DNA of 64,000 nucleotides from the NCBI RefSeq assembly GCF_900156425.1, contig NZ_FTNO01000002.1, positions 168,125 through 232,124 on the forward strand, read 5' to 3'. Made by a program: the position numbers and the translations under genes. The first letter of the stretch is position 1; every line of letters starts with the position of its first letter. Shown piece by piece: positions 42,856 to 51,627 of the stretch. The notes under the pieces are model-generated. The model made no database searches, was not told the DNA's origin, and saw only the letters and a list, made by a program, of their open reading frames with translations. This DNA is from Haladaptatus litoreus. Lineage in GTDB: Archaea; Halobacteriota; Halobacteria; Halobacteriales; Haladaptataceae.

Positions 42856-44157
42856 ATGACAACCCTCCGAATCGCGGGCGGGCAGGTACTGCGACCGGAC
42901 ATGACCGTAGAAGAAACCGACGTGCTGGTCGACCAAGACGAGGGCGAAATTCTCGCCGTCGGGCCAGCAGACGACCTTCCGGAGGCCGACGAGACGCTAG
43001 ATGCCGACGACGGGTTGGTGATTCCCGGCCTCGTCAACGCACACTGTCACGCCGCGATGACGCTTCTCCGGGGCTACGCCGACGACAAACCACTCGAATC
43101 GTGGCTTCGGGAGGACATCTGGCCCGTCGAAGCCGAGCTGACGCCGGAGGATGTCCGTGCCGGAACCGAACTCGGCCTGCTCGAAATGATTCAGTCTGGA
43201 ACGACCGGCTTTGCGGACATGTACTTCCACGTCGAGAAAGTGGTCGAAGCGGTCGAAGACGCGGGACTTCGCGCTCGACTCGGCCACGGAATCGTTACGA
43301 TTGGCCGGGACGAGGCGGCCGCCCGCGAGGACTTCGAAACCAGCCTCGAAATCGCGGCAGAGTTCGACGGTGCCGCTGACGGGCGAATCTCGACGGCGGT
43401 AATGCCACACAGTCTGACGACTGTTGGCGAGGAGTACTTAGAAGAGTACATCCCGCAAACACGCGAACTCGGGGTTCCGCTGCATTACCACGCAAACGAA
43501 ACCGAGGACGAGGTTTCCCCAATCGTAGACGAACGAAAAGAGCGTCCGCTTTCGTATGCCCGCGACATGGATATGACTGACGTGAGCGATTTCGTCGCCC
43601 ACGGCGTCCACGTCAACGAAACCGAAATCGAACTCCTCGCGGAGACGGGAACTGGCGTCATCCACTGTCCGGCCTCGAACATGAAACTGGCCAGCGGGAT
43701 GGCCCCGATTCAGGCGATGCTCGATGCGGGCGTCACGGTCGGACTGGGAACCGACGGCACGGCGTCGAACAACGACCTCGACATGTTCGGCGAGATGCGC
43801 GATGCGGCCATGCTCGGCAAACTCGCCAGTAACGACGCCAGCGCGGTTGACGCCGAGTCGGTCGTCCGAATGGCGACCGAGGGCAGTGCGACTGCCCTCG
43901 GGTTCAACAGCGGCCGAATCGAGGAGGGTGCGAACGCCGACCTCGCAGTTCTCGACCTATCCGCAAGCCATCTCACGCCACGTCACGACCTCGTCAGTCA
44001 CCTCGCCTACGCCGCGCGCGGCAGCGACGTTATACATACAATTTGTGATGGTAACGTACTCATGGCAGATAAAGAGGTATTAATTATGGACGAACGTTCG
44101 GTTCGGAAAAAGGCTGAAAAGCGTGCAAAGGACGCCATTGAGCGCGCTTCTAACTGA
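42856..44157 (+). CDS. Amidohydrolase: S-adenosylhomocysteine / 5'-deoxyadenosine deaminase-like
   Basis: A 433-residue TIM-barrel metal hydrolase. NAHCHAAMTLLRGYADD carries the HxH metal pair; HYHANETEDEV, VAHGVHVNETEI and GLGTDGTASNNDLDMF give further ligands and the catalytic His/Asp. This pattern is that of the MtaD/DadD group that deaminates S-adenosylhomocysteine, methylthioadenosine or 5'-deoxyadenosine. ATG 42856 is the usual start. ahcY lies 1.1 kb downstream on the same strand, supporting a role in SAM-cycle salvage, though an atrazine-like substrate cannot be excluded. Confidence 0.85.
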   Translation: MTTLRIAGGQVLRPDMTVEETDVLVDQDEGEILAVGPADDLPEADETLDADDGLVIPGLVNAHCHAAMTLLRGYADDKPLESWLREDIWPVEAELTPEDVRAGTELGLLEMIQSGTTGFADMYFHVEKVVEAVEDAGLRARLGHGIVTIGRDEAAAREDFETSLEIAAEFDGAADGRISTAVMPHSLTTVGEEYLEEYIPQTRELGVPLHYHANETEDEVSPIVDERKERPLSYARDMDMTDVSDFVAHGVHVNETEIELLAETGTGVIHCPASNMKLASGMAPIQAMLDAGVTVGLGTDGTASNNDLDMFGEMRDAAMLGKLASNDASAVDAESVVRMATEGSATALGFNSGRIEEGANADLAVLDLSASHLTPRHDLVSHLAYAARGSDVIHTICDGNVLMADKEVLIMDERSVRKKAEKRAKDAIERASN

Positions 44158-44346
44158 TTCTCGAAACAACTAGAACAGCAACTATTTCAATATATAGTAC
44201 ATGTGGTTCATCCATCTCGAAACAGAAATTGAACTGTTATATCGTATCTTAAACTCTCTCGGGAGCTCTGAACTGTTTATGTACGGATATAACAATCCCA
44301 AACGAGAACAGGGGTTTATACTATCCTTCACAGTCGGGAAAACTGC

Positions 44347-45033
44347 ATGAACGCAGAGCAACTCGCACCGATAACTGCGGCAGTTCTCATACTGTCCGTC
44401 GCCGCACCCGCGTTTGCGGCAGTCGAAGACGACGGACTCTCCGTCGGCGTCTCGCAAAACGACGACGTCGTGGTCACCGTCACCTCGAACGGAACCGCCG
44501 TCGAAAACGCCTCGGTCAGCGTTAACGCGCTGAACAACTCGACTTACGCCGGAGTCGGGAGTTATACGACCGACGTGAACGGAACCGTCTCTCTGGCAAC
44601 CCCTTCGAACAACACCACGGTTCGAATCGTGGCGACGAAAGGTAACGTGACCGATGCGACGACTGCCACGCTGGTCGCCGCTGACGAGGAAGAGTCGGAG
44701 GAAGCTGACAGCGACTTGTTCGGTCAGCAGGTTTCGTCGTTCGTTTACGCACTTCTCTCGGGTGAGGACGTGAAGAATCCGGGTCATATTATCTCGGCAT
44801 GGGTTACGGAGAACAACCCCGGCGCTGACAAGAACTCCGATGTTGGTGAAGAGTCCAACGACAAGAAACCCGCCCACGCGGAAGGACCGGAAAACGGTGA
44901 CGACCATCCCGGCAATGGACACGATAAGAAAGGCAACGACGAAGACGACGAAGACGACGAGGACGAAGCGGAGAACGACGACCATCCCGGCAACGGGAAC
45001 GGCAAAAAGAACGGTCACGGGCACGGTAACTGA
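44347..45033 (+). CDS. Secreted Ig-like protein with acidic His/Gly/Asn tail
   Basis: A 228-residue exported protein. Residues 1-26 are a Sec signal (LAPITAAVLILSVAAPAFA). A beta-rich domain follows (VGVSQNDDVVVTVTSNGTAVENASVSV..) with many NxS/T sites, then a short linker and a tail rich in Asp, Glu, Lys, Gly, His and Asn with repeats of DDHPGNG. The TATA-like GTTTATACTAT at 44311-44321 predicts a leaderless start at ATG 44347. Function unknown; such tails may bind metals or mineral surfaces. Confidence 0.72.
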   Translation: MNAEQLAPITAAVLILSVAAPAFAAVEDDGLSVGVSQNDDVVVTVTSNGTAVENASVSVNALNNSTYAGVGSYTTDVNGTVSLATPSNNTTVRIVATKGNVTDATTATLVAADEEESEEADSDLFGQQVSSFVYALLSGEDVKNPGHIISAWVTENNPGADKNSDVGEESNDKKPAHAEGPENGDDHPGNGHDKKGNDEDDEDDEDEAENDDHPGNGNGKKNGHGHGN

Positions 45034-45093
45034 CGTGGAAGCGTCACGGCTGGCCACCAGAGTCGTAGTGTAGATTGCCGGCAGAGACACAGA

Positions 45094-45163
45094 ACACATT
45101 GCAACCGACTGCCTACGAACTGCGAACGACCGCCGACACATTGCAACCGACTGCTTTCGAACT
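45094..45163 (+). repeat. Pair of 28-bp direct repeats upstream of ahcY
   Basis: Two copies of ACACATTGCAACCGACTGC plus 9 more bases (45094-45121 and 45136-45163) differ at only two positions. Their start-to-start spacing is 42 bp, about four helical turns. They lie 61-130 bp upstream of ahcY in a region without convincing coding potential and may bind a regulator on one face of the DNA. Confidence 0.55.
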
Positions 45164-45223
45164 CTCACATCACGGCCGACCGCCTTCGGTAGCATTTTGG
45201 GTGCGCTCCGCTTTCTCCGACGT

Positions 45224-46507
45224 ATGGCAGAGTATCCATCGATTAGCGAGCAACTTGACGACGTCGAGAGTGCTCGCGTCGAAGGGCATCGGAAGATGGA
45301 CTGGGCGCGACAGCACATGCCGATTATGACGGCAGTCAGAGAGGAGTTTGAAGGAGAGAAACCCCTCGACGGCCAGCGAATCGGCATGGCGATGCACGTC
45401 GAAGCGAAAACCGCCGTGCTGGTCGAAACCCTCGCAGAGGGTGGCGCGGAAGTCGCCGTTACGGGTTGCAACCCGCTCTCGACCCACGACGACGTGAGCG
45501 CCGCGCTAGACGAACACCCGAACATCACGAGCTACGCCAAACGCGGCGTCGACGACGAGGAATACTACGAGGCAATCGAGGCCGTCATCGACATCGAGCC
45601 GACCGTCACGGTGGACGACGGAATGGACATGGTCGCCGCGATTCACGAAGAGTACCCCGAACTCATCGACTCCATCGTCGGTGGGTGTGAGGAAACCACG
45701 ACCGGCGTCCACCGACTCCGTGCGATGGACGCAGACGGCGCGCTCGACTACCCCGTTTTCGCCGTCAACGACACGCCGATGAAGCGCCTATTCGACAATG
45801 TTCACGGCACGGGCGAATCTTCGCTCGCAACCATCGCCATGACCACGAACCTCTCGTGGGCCGGGAAAACCGTCGTCGTCGCTGGCTACGGTTACTGTGG
45901 CAAAGGTGTCGCGAAGAAGGCCTCGGGCCAGAACGCGAAGGTCGTCGTCACGGAAGTCGAACCGCGAAGAGCGCTCGAAGCCCACATGGAAGGCTACGAG
46001 GTCAAACCGATGGCAGAAGCCGCAAAGGAAGGCGACGTGTTCATCACGACCACGGGCAACCGCGACGTGATTACGGAAGACCACTTCGACCAGATGAAAG
46101 ACGGCGTCCTGCTCGCCAACGCAGGTCACTTCGACATCGAAATCGACCTGAACAAGCTCTCCGACCTCGCCGTGAGCGAGCGAGACGCCCGCGACGGCGT
46201 CCACGAGTACGAGATGGAAGACGGCCGACGCCTCAACGTTCTCGCCGAGGGTCGCCTCGTCAACCTCGCCGCACCGCTCGCGCTCGGCCACCCGGTCGAA
46301 GTGATGGACCAGAGCTTCGGTGTGCAGGCCGCCTGCGTCCGTGAGATGGTCGAAAACAGCGAGAAGTACGACGCTGGCGTCCACGACGTGCCGGACGAGT
46401 TGGACAAGGAAATTGCGGAAATCAAGCTCTCCGCCGACGGTGTGGATTTCGACTCGCTCACGGACGAGCAAGCCGACTACATGGGTAGCTGGCAACACGG
46501 GACGTAA
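45224..46507 (+). CDS. ahcY: S-adenosylhomocysteine hydrolase
   Basis: A 427-residue NAD-dependent enzyme that splits SAH to adenosine and homocysteine. [16 protein letters not shown] and [15 protein letters not shown] bind substrate; [17 protein letters not shown] is the NAD Rossmann motif; [11 protein letters not shown] is the catalytic loop. The C-terminal [17 protein letters not shown] motif is present. ATG 45224. The archaeal form lacks the extra insert of eukaryotic enzymes. Direct repeats lie upstream and a deaminase of SAH type is nearby, together covering the SAM cycle. Confidence 0.97.
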   Translation: MAEYPSISEQLDDVESARVEGHRKMDWARQHMPIMTAVREEFEGEKPLDGQRIGMAMHVEAKTAVLVETLAEGGAEVAVTGCNPLSTHDDVSAALDEHPNITSYAKRGVDDEEYYEAIEAVIDIEPTVTVDDGMDMVAAIHEEYPELIDSIVGGCEETTTGVHRLRAMDADGALDYPVFAVNDTPMKRLFDNVHGTGESSLATIAMTTNLSWAGKTVVVAGYGYCGKGVAKKASGQNAKVVVTEVEPRRALEAHMEGYEVKPMAEAAKEGDVFITTTGNRDVITEDHFDQMKDGVLLANAGHFDIEIDLNKLSDLAVSERDARDGVHEYEMEDGRRLNVLAEGRLVNLAAPLALGHPVEVMDQSFGVQAACVREMVENSEKYDAGVHDVPDELDKEIAEIKLSADGVDFDSLTDEQADYMGSWQHGT

Positions 46508-46594
46508 GCGTTCGATTCTCTATCTGTTTCTCTCCGACAACAAGACACACCGGAGCGACGGGATTAAACCGCGGGCAGAGAGATACGGACACGA

Positions 46595-47083
46595 ATGGCG
46601 AACGCGAAAGGCGACAGGCGGGAGCGCGAACTCGTCAATAAGTTGGACGAAGAAGGATTCGCGGTCATGCGCGCTCCTGCAAGCGGCGGTGCGACCCAGC
46701 GCGAACTGCCGGACGTGCTGGCCGGAAACGGGGACGTGTTCTACGCCATCGAGGCGAAATCCAGTTCCGGCGACCCGATTTATCTCTCCGGGGAAGAGGT
46801 CGAAGCACTCGTCTACTTCTCGCAGAACTTCGGCGCGAAACCCAAAATCGGCGTGCGATTCGACCGGGAAGACTGGTACTTCTTCCACCCGGCGGACGTG
46901 CATCAGACCGACGGCGGCAACTACCGAGTGAAAAAGGAAACCGCACTGGAGGAGGGCGACCCGATGGTCGCCCTCCAAGCCGACGACGAAGACGAGGGGT
47001 CGGAACACGGAATCGGCGACGTTTTGAACGCGGTTGCGGAAGGAATCCTCTCGGTGGAAGAAGCGGAAGAGATGCTGGGATAA
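46595..47083 (+). CDS. hjc: Holliday junction resolvase Hjc
   Basis: A 162-residue archaeal resolvase. [28 protein letters not shown] is the signature start; [25 protein letters not shown] holds the nuclease D-x(n)-ExK catalytic residues; [18 protein letters not shown] follows. An acidic C-terminal extension of about 35 residues ([17 protein letters not shown]) is haloarchaeal. It cuts four-way DNA junctions in recombination. It lies 88 bp after ahcY. Confidence 0.95.
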   Translation: MANAKGDRRERELVNKLDEEGFAVMRAPASGGATQRELPDVLAGNGDVFYAIEAKSSSGDPIYLSGEEVEALVYFSQNFGAKPKIGVRFDREDWYFFHPADVHQTDGGNYRVKKETALEEGDPMVALQADDEDEGSEHGIGDVLNAVAEGILSVEEAEEMLG

Positions 47084-47124
47084 AGCGAAGCAATTTCGGG
47101 AGATTCGGCGGAGGGTATCGAACG

Positions 47125-47529
47125 CTATTCAGGTCGCGGTGCGTTTTCGTATTTCAGCAGTTCGTCCGGTTTGTCGATTTGGGAGTAGATGGTCTGAAAC
47201 GTTTCTTCCGCCCGGAGAACGTTGTGTCGATCGAGAAACGCGCGTCCGGCGTCGGAGAGTCCGTAAAACGTGTGTGGAAAGTCGCGGCGGCGCTCGCCTT
47301 CGGGGAGTTCGACCGCTTTGACCACGCCGTGGTCGCGGAGCACCTTCAGATGGGTGTAAATCGTGCTTTCGCTCTTGCTCGGGTTGACCAGCGCCAATTC
47401 CTTGAAAGACGGGAGTTGTTGCGGATGGCCGAGGATGTTTTGCAGGAGTGTAAACCGCGTCTCCTGCGTGATGGCGTGCAGGGTTTCGCGTTCTGATTCG
47501 ACCGTCGAATCCCCTGTCGTACTACTCAT
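47125..47529 (-). CDS. Winged-helix transcriptional regulator
   Basis: A 134-residue regulator with a winged-helix core (ITQETRFTLLQNILGHPQQLPSFKELALVNPSKSESTIYTHLKVLRDHG) and a short acidic tail. The segment resembles PadR/ArsR-like haloarchaeal regulators. ATG 47529 is chosen, since the frame upstream is AT-rich and odd in composition. It is divergent from the next gene across an AT-rich region containing a palindrome, so local autoregulation is likely. Confidence 0.78.
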   Translation of the reverse strand: MSSTTGDSTVESERETLHAITQETRFTLLQNILGHPQQLPSFKELALVNPSKSESTIYTHLKVLRDHGVVKAVELPEGERRRDFPHTFYGLSDAGRAFLDRHNVLRAEETFQTIYSQIDKPDELLKYENAPRPE

Positions 47530-47611
47530 ACTGATATCTACTATATCCGGGAAGGAAAATGTTTCGGTCATGATCGAATCAATCGTAATCGAATTAGTTG
47601 CTATCAAATTG

Positions 47612-47640
47612 GTTACCGAATCAGTAATCAATTCGATAAC
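47612..47640. promoter_or_regulatory. Operator-like inverted repeat between divergent genes
   Basis: GTTACCGAA (47612-47620) and TTCGATAAC (47632-47640) form an inverted repeat with one mismatch and an 11-bp centre. It lies just upstream of the TATA-like TAAATTATTTG (47641-47651), about 25 bp from the leaderless start of the plus-strand gene. Related half-sites (AATCGAAT-like) recur in the preceding 50 bp. Confidence 0.5.
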
Positions 47641-47675
47641 TAAATTATTTGTATTTAGCATTCATTGACTATCGC

Positions 47676-48299
47676 ATGGCTCCTCGTTCCGACAAATCAC
47701 CCGGGAAACCGCCTGACAAACCGCCCAGCGAAACTCCCGGCAGACCGCCCAACGAAACCCCAGACGAACTCCCCGACCGGGCGGAAATCGTGGAGAAAGC
47801 CGACGAATATCTCCACGATACCAGTCTCTCCCTCGAAGAGTACGAAAGCCTCTCGCGCTCCATCAGCGAACTGACGCCTATCATCCGGACAGACAGTTCG
47901 TACTTCGTCCTCGGCAGTTACGGTCGAGAGGAGATTCGGCGGTTACAACTCGTCAAAGACCGACTCAATCGACGCCCGAACAGCTACGCATTCCTGATGG
48001 TCGATGTTCGCGGGGAGTGGCAAAACGGTGTCTTGAAGTTCCGCGTTCTCGCCGATTTCACCGACCACATCGTCGGCGTGGTCGAACACGACCGGAGTGG
48101 ATTCCTCGTCGAACAGGGGTTGTTCGTCGCCGAAGAATCGTACTTCGAAAAGACGCACGTGCTAAAGCGGGAGTACGAAGACGAGTCGCCGTACAGTTGG
48201 ATGCAAGAGAGCGTTTTTTCGCTCCTCGACCGAGAGAATCGTCTCTACGCATGGAACGGAGAGGATGCTCTCGCTCAGGAAACCGAAAATATACCGTAG
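47676..48299 (+). CDS. Hypothetical protein, possibly DUF7509-like
   Basis: A 207-residue protein. Residues 1-35 are Pro/Lys/Glu-rich and disordered (PGKPPDKPPSETPGRPP). The core contains SSYFVLGSYGREEIRRLQLVKDRL and NSYAFLMVDVRGEW, resembling the start of a Rossmann-like nucleotide-binding domain such as seen in haloarchaeal DUF7509 proteins, then HIVGVVEHDRSGFLVEQGLF. I cannot name a function. It is divergent from a winged-helix regulator that shares an operator region. A nucleotide- or TIR-related role is only a guess. Confidence 0.6.
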   Translation: MAPRSDKSPGKPPDKPPSETPGRPPNETPDELPDRAEIVEKADEYLHDTSLSLEEYESLSRSISELTPIIRTDSSYFVLGSYGREEIRRLQLVKDRLNRRPNSYAFLMVDVRGEWQNGVLKFRVLADFTDHIVGVVEHDRSGFLVEQGLFVAEESYFEKTHVLKREYEDESPYSWMQESVFSLLDRENRLYAWNGEDALAQETENIP

Positions 48300-48300
48300 G

Positions 48301-48993
48301 TCAGTTCGACTCCCGGAAGTCCGCCTCCCGAAAGTCCGTCAGTTCGGACTGGTCGGCGGGCGGCTCGGGGCGTCGAAGCCGCGAGCGCGGGAACGAATAC
48401 CGACGCACGTGCGACGGATTCAACTGCTCGGGTCGCAGTCCCGCCGGAATCGGATAGAGGACTTCGACCACGGGGTCGCTTTCCGGGTAGCCCTCATTTG
48501 CGGGGTACTCGGCCACGGTGCAGTCCTTGCCCGGCACGTCCACGGAGTCGGCGCGGTACCCCGGCATGCTGACGACGACCATGAGGTCACCCGTGTTTCG
48601 GTCGATGACCACTTCGCCGGGGTGGAGTTCGCAGTGGTCACAGAAGTGGATTGCATCTGCTTTCTGTTCGTCCACGAAGACGGTCGATTCACAGCGGGCG
48701 CATTCGACTGCCTCCTTTCCCGGCGGGGGAACTCGCCCCTCGTTGATTTCGATGGCCACCCGGCGGAGGTGTTTGCACCGAACCCCGCGCATCATGTGGT
48801 CGGGGCAGGTGCATCGCCCGCCGAGCAGGTCGGCGAAGTAGGTATGGTCGCTCTGGCTTTCGACTTCGTACAGACCGCCACCGAGCGGCGTGACGGCCAT
48901 TCGCTCCGCTCTGGCGCGCTGTGAGCGAGGATCTGTCTCGCCAGTGTCCGCCAGCGGAGCCAACGATACTTTTCTGGAAGCTGTTATGTTCAT
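48301..48993 (-). CDS. SWIM zinc-finger and zinc-ribbon protein
   Basis: A 230-residue protein. GGRCTCPDHMMRGVRCKHLRRVAIEI near residue 60 is a SWIM finger (C-x-C-x8-C-x-H). A zinc ribbon follows (CARCESTVFVDEQ..HFCDHC, about residues 98-122). The rest is Pro-rich. It stops 1 bp from the convergent gene. SWIM domains bind nucleic acid or partner proteins; role in this organism unknown. It is similar in kind to the shorter SWIM protein at 19.1 kb. Confidence 0.8.
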   Translation of the reverse strand: MNITASRKVSLAPLADTGETDPRSQRARAERMAVTPLGGGLYEVESQSDHTYFADLLGGRCTCPDHMMRGVRCKHLRRVAIEINEGRVPPPGKEAVECARCESTVFVDEQKADAIHFCDHCELHPGEVVIDRNTGDLMVVVSMPGYRADSVDVPGKDCTVAEYPANEGYPESDPVVEVLYPIPAGLRPEQLNPSHVRRYSFPRSRLRRPEPPADQSELTDFREADFRESN

Positions 48994-49218
48994 GCTAGTG
49001 CTTCCTCCTACGCGAAACGAATCGGCGAAAATCGGCTCGTTCCGGCGTCTCTGCGCTCGTTTCTACGTAATAGGTGTAGGGGCTGGACGGTCGTAAGGCT
49101 TTCACCTGTTTGTGCAAGAGATGGGTGATTGTCGGTTCGTTTGGCTGGTAATGGCACGTTGAAAGTGATCGCAAGGTGAGAAATTTGGTTGCTTTCCGAT
49201 TTTCGTCGATTTCGGCCG

Positions 49219-49359
49219 TGATTTTGCCTCACCAGTTGTGACCGCAGTTGCCGACTCCAATGAAACCGCCACCACCTGCGGGCGAGTGCGCCGACCGCTG
49301 GCACGCCGCTCCGCATGCGGTCATTTGGAGTCGGGAGTTGCAGCCACGGCAAAATCATC
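49219..49359. repeat. Imperfect foldback with TCATTTGGAGTCGG ends
   Basis: The 538 bp between 48994 and 49531 hold no gene. Arms GCAGTTGCCGACTCCAATGA (49244-49263) and TCATTTGGAGTCGGGAGTTGC minus one base (49321-49341) are inverted copies, extending outward through GATTTTGCC blocks on both sides. The right arm's core also occurs beside the repeat at 3188-3545 (3544-3564), which suggests a shared dispersed family. Nothing else codable is seen. Confidence 0.55.
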
Positions 49360-49531
49360 CGAAAATGTAGCTGCACTCGCGCCGGACTAATCGTGAACCG
49401 CTGTCTCTCCGTCATCGGTAAAGACAGGGAATTGCGGTGCGCTGAAGGCGCAACGATAGAAATTTTCGTCGAGCTCTCACTCTCGACTTCGAAACGGAGA
49501 ACTTTTGACCGAACCGTGGGAAACGCCGGAC

Positions 49532-49735
49532 ATGAATATCGAGGGCGAGACGATTCGTGACATCGTCGTCTCCGTCGTGTCGGTCGGTCTATTTATCGCA
49601 GCCACAGTTTTCGTCGGCACTCAGTACGACAGCGGCGGCCTCACGGAACAGGGCGCGCTCGCACTCGTCGCCGTCATGGTTGGCTTCGTGTTCCTGATGG
49701 CCGGCGTCGGATTCTGGCTAGCGAATCAACACTAA
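49532..49735 (+). CDS. Small two-helix membrane protein
   Basis: A 67-residue protein starting MNIEGETIRDIVVSVVSVGLF with two membrane helices and GGLTEQGALALVAVMVGF between them. This layout is common in a haloarchaeal family (DUF7472-like by memory). A TTG further upstream could extend the frame, but ATG 49532 fits. It is convergent with priL. Function unknown. Confidence 0.75.
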   Translation: MNIEGETIRDIVVSVVSVGLFIAATVFVGTQYDSGGLTEQGALALVAVMVGFVFLMAGVGFWLANQH

Positions 49736-49782
49736 GCGTCGAGAAGAAAATCCACACCGAGGAGTCTGCCGACCGAGCGTCG

Positions 49783-50850
49783 CTACCGGTCGCGCCAGTC
49801 CGTCACGGTCCCGTTCTCGTCCAGCGCGTCCTCGTAGTAGACGAGGGGATGCGTAATCGTCTCACAGCGGTCGTCTTTGTTCACGCAGTCGCCGTAGGCA
49901 TCCAGCGTCGCGCAACTCGGCGGGGCGAACTGCGCGCTTCGCTCGTCGCGCACGCGTTCGACGCGGTAGCGCAGGCGGTCTGCACGCGACGAATCGCGCA
50001 CCTCACAGAGCGCCAACACCTCGTCGGCGTCGAGTCCGATGCTGGCGAGAAACGACACGAGCGAAAATTCCGACGCAGGAGCGAGCGGTTCCCCGTCCCG
50101 AATATCCGTGAGCAGCGCCTGCATACACGGCGGGAAGAATCCGGGTGCGAGCGTGTCGATGTCGTGCGAAAAGTCGGCGTCGGTGAACGACGATTCCAGT
50201 TCCGACACCTCTTCGGACAGCGCATCCTCGATTTCCTCCGGCACGGAAAGCGGAAGGTCAGAGGCGATGCGTTCTTCCGCCGCGGAGCGGAGCAGTTCGT
50301 GGAGTTCCGCCTGTGAGACGCCGACGAGTCCGTCCGAAAGTCGCCGCGAAACGAGTCGCCAGTCGTCCCCCGAAAAGTCACCAACCAGCGAGAGGTAGGT
50401 GCCGACCGCAACGCCAAAATCGTCCTCGCGTTTCGTGACCGACTCGGAAAGGTCGAAGTCGGAAAGGAGCGATTCGAGCGTGAGAGAGGTTCCTTGCGTG
50501 CTTTTCAGGCCGTCGTCCGACGATTCGAAATCGCCGACGAACTGCTCGTAGGCCGTTCCCGCTTCCGCACTGGCGTACTTTTCGACTGCACCGGGGGCAT
50601 CGAGAAGCGACACCAACATCCGGGCGATGGGATACGAGAGGACTTCCGCGGTTATTCCCCATCGTGGGCCGTCCGCGGGAGAGCGAACCGTCCCGTCCAG
50701 CAGTGCGCGGCGCACGCGCTCCACGCCACGCTCGACCGCAGGGTGACGGTCGCCCTCGCTAGCGATAACTTCGGCGAGGTCGAGGTTCGCGTCCCGAACC
50801 GCCTCACGGGAACTCGTGAGGAACGGGTATCGGGCGTGGAGCGAGTTCAT
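49783..50850 (-). CDS. priL: DNA primase large subunit PriL
   Basis: A 355-residue regulatory subunit of archaeal primase. The C-terminal Fe-S domain shows FFPPCMQALL, LALCEV, PSCATLDAYGDC and DRCETITHPLVYYE, giving the four cluster cysteines. N-terminal LHARYPFLTSSREAV is typical. ATG 50850 is preferred over a TTG three codons upstream. PriL positions the catalytic PriS on DNA for primer synthesis. pcn lies 0.8 kb away with one gene between, a known haloarchaeal cluster. Confidence 0.93.
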   Translation of the reverse strand: MNSLHARYPFLTSSREAVRDANLDLAEVIASEGDRHPAVERGVERVRRALLDGTVRSPADGPRWGITAEVLSYPIARMLVSLLDAPGAVEKYASAEAGTAYEQFVGDFESSDDGLKSTQGTSLTLESLLSDFDLSESVTKREDDFGVAVGTYLSLVGDFSGDDWRLVSRRLSDGLVGVSQAELHELLRSAAEERIASDLPLSVPEEIEDALSEEVSELESSFTDADFSHDIDTLAPGFFPPCMQALLTDIRDGEPLAPASEFSLVSFLASIGLDADEVLALCEVRDSSRADRLRYRVERVRDERSAQFAPPSCATLDAYGDCVNKDDRCETITHPLVYYEDALDENGTVTDWRDR

Positions 50851-50994
50851 ACTCGCCAATTTGTGCGGTCACGAATAAACGCGACGGTCGCTCGGTAACG
50901 GACGATTACCTCGATTTAGAGAGTGGAAACGCGGCATTTCCAGAGCGCGCTGGAATCCAATCATCTATTACCGCCGCGTGAGAAACCGATTTCT

Positions 50995-51582
50995 GTGCCA
51001 CGTTTCGCGTATCCGTGTCCCGATTGCCGAACCACGACGAACCTCCACGGCCCGGACTGCCGGTTCGACGGCGAACCGTGGGCCGACATCGAAAAGTCGT
51101 ACACGGACATCGTCGCGGTGCTCTCCACCGATTCGTATCCGGAAGAAGAACTCCGGGAAAGGATTCACGGGCGCTGGGATGGCCTTCACGCGGCGGCGTT
51201 GAGTCGCCTCAAACATGAAAAGCGGGTGGTCGAAAGCGACGGCGCGCTCCGCCTCCTCAGCGCGGAGGAGTTCCGCGAGACGGTGTCCGAGCCGAGTTTC
51301 GAACCGATGGAAACGATTTACGAGAAAGGAAGCGTCCCCGGAACCCACGACAACGCCGTCTTCGCCATGATTGCGTGGTACGAGATGGTCGGCTTGTCGT
51401 GGCCAGAAACCCGCGAGAACGTCGTCGACTGGCTTCACAAAAGCGGGACGTGGGGGCGCGGCGGATTCGAGGAATCCTCGCCCGAAGAACTGGTCGAGAG
51501 CAAGCGCCACGTCTACGAAGCAGGATACGGATGGAAGGAAAAGGCCCAGTCGGCAAAAGCGGTTATCGACCGGAATCTGTGA
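50995..51582 (+). CDS. Conserved zinc-finger protein between priL and pcn
   Basis: A 195-residue protein. N-terminal RFAYPCPDCRTTTNLHGPDCRF has a CxxC-x9-C pattern with possible metal binding. The rest is mostly helical and acidic (YTDIVAVLSTDSYPEEELRERI, AMIAWYEMVGLSWPETRENVVDWLH). GTG 50995 is chosen because the residues before VPRFAYP have no pattern. Orthologues lie in the same place in haloarchaea, suggesting a replication-linked role. Function unknown. Confidence 0.75.
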   Translation: MPRFAYPCPDCRTTTNLHGPDCRFDGEPWADIEKSYTDIVAVLSTDSYPEEELRERIHGRWDGLHAAALSRLKHEKRVVESDGALRLLSAEEFRETVSEPSFEPMETIYEKGSVPGTHDNAVFAMIAWYEMVGLSWPETRENVVDWLHKSGTWGRGGFEESSPEELVESKRHVYEAGYGWKEKAQSAKAVIDRNL

Positions 51583-51627
51583 TTCCGGTCGGTATCGAAC
51601 GAACTGGGAGAGAAACGAATCGCGTCG

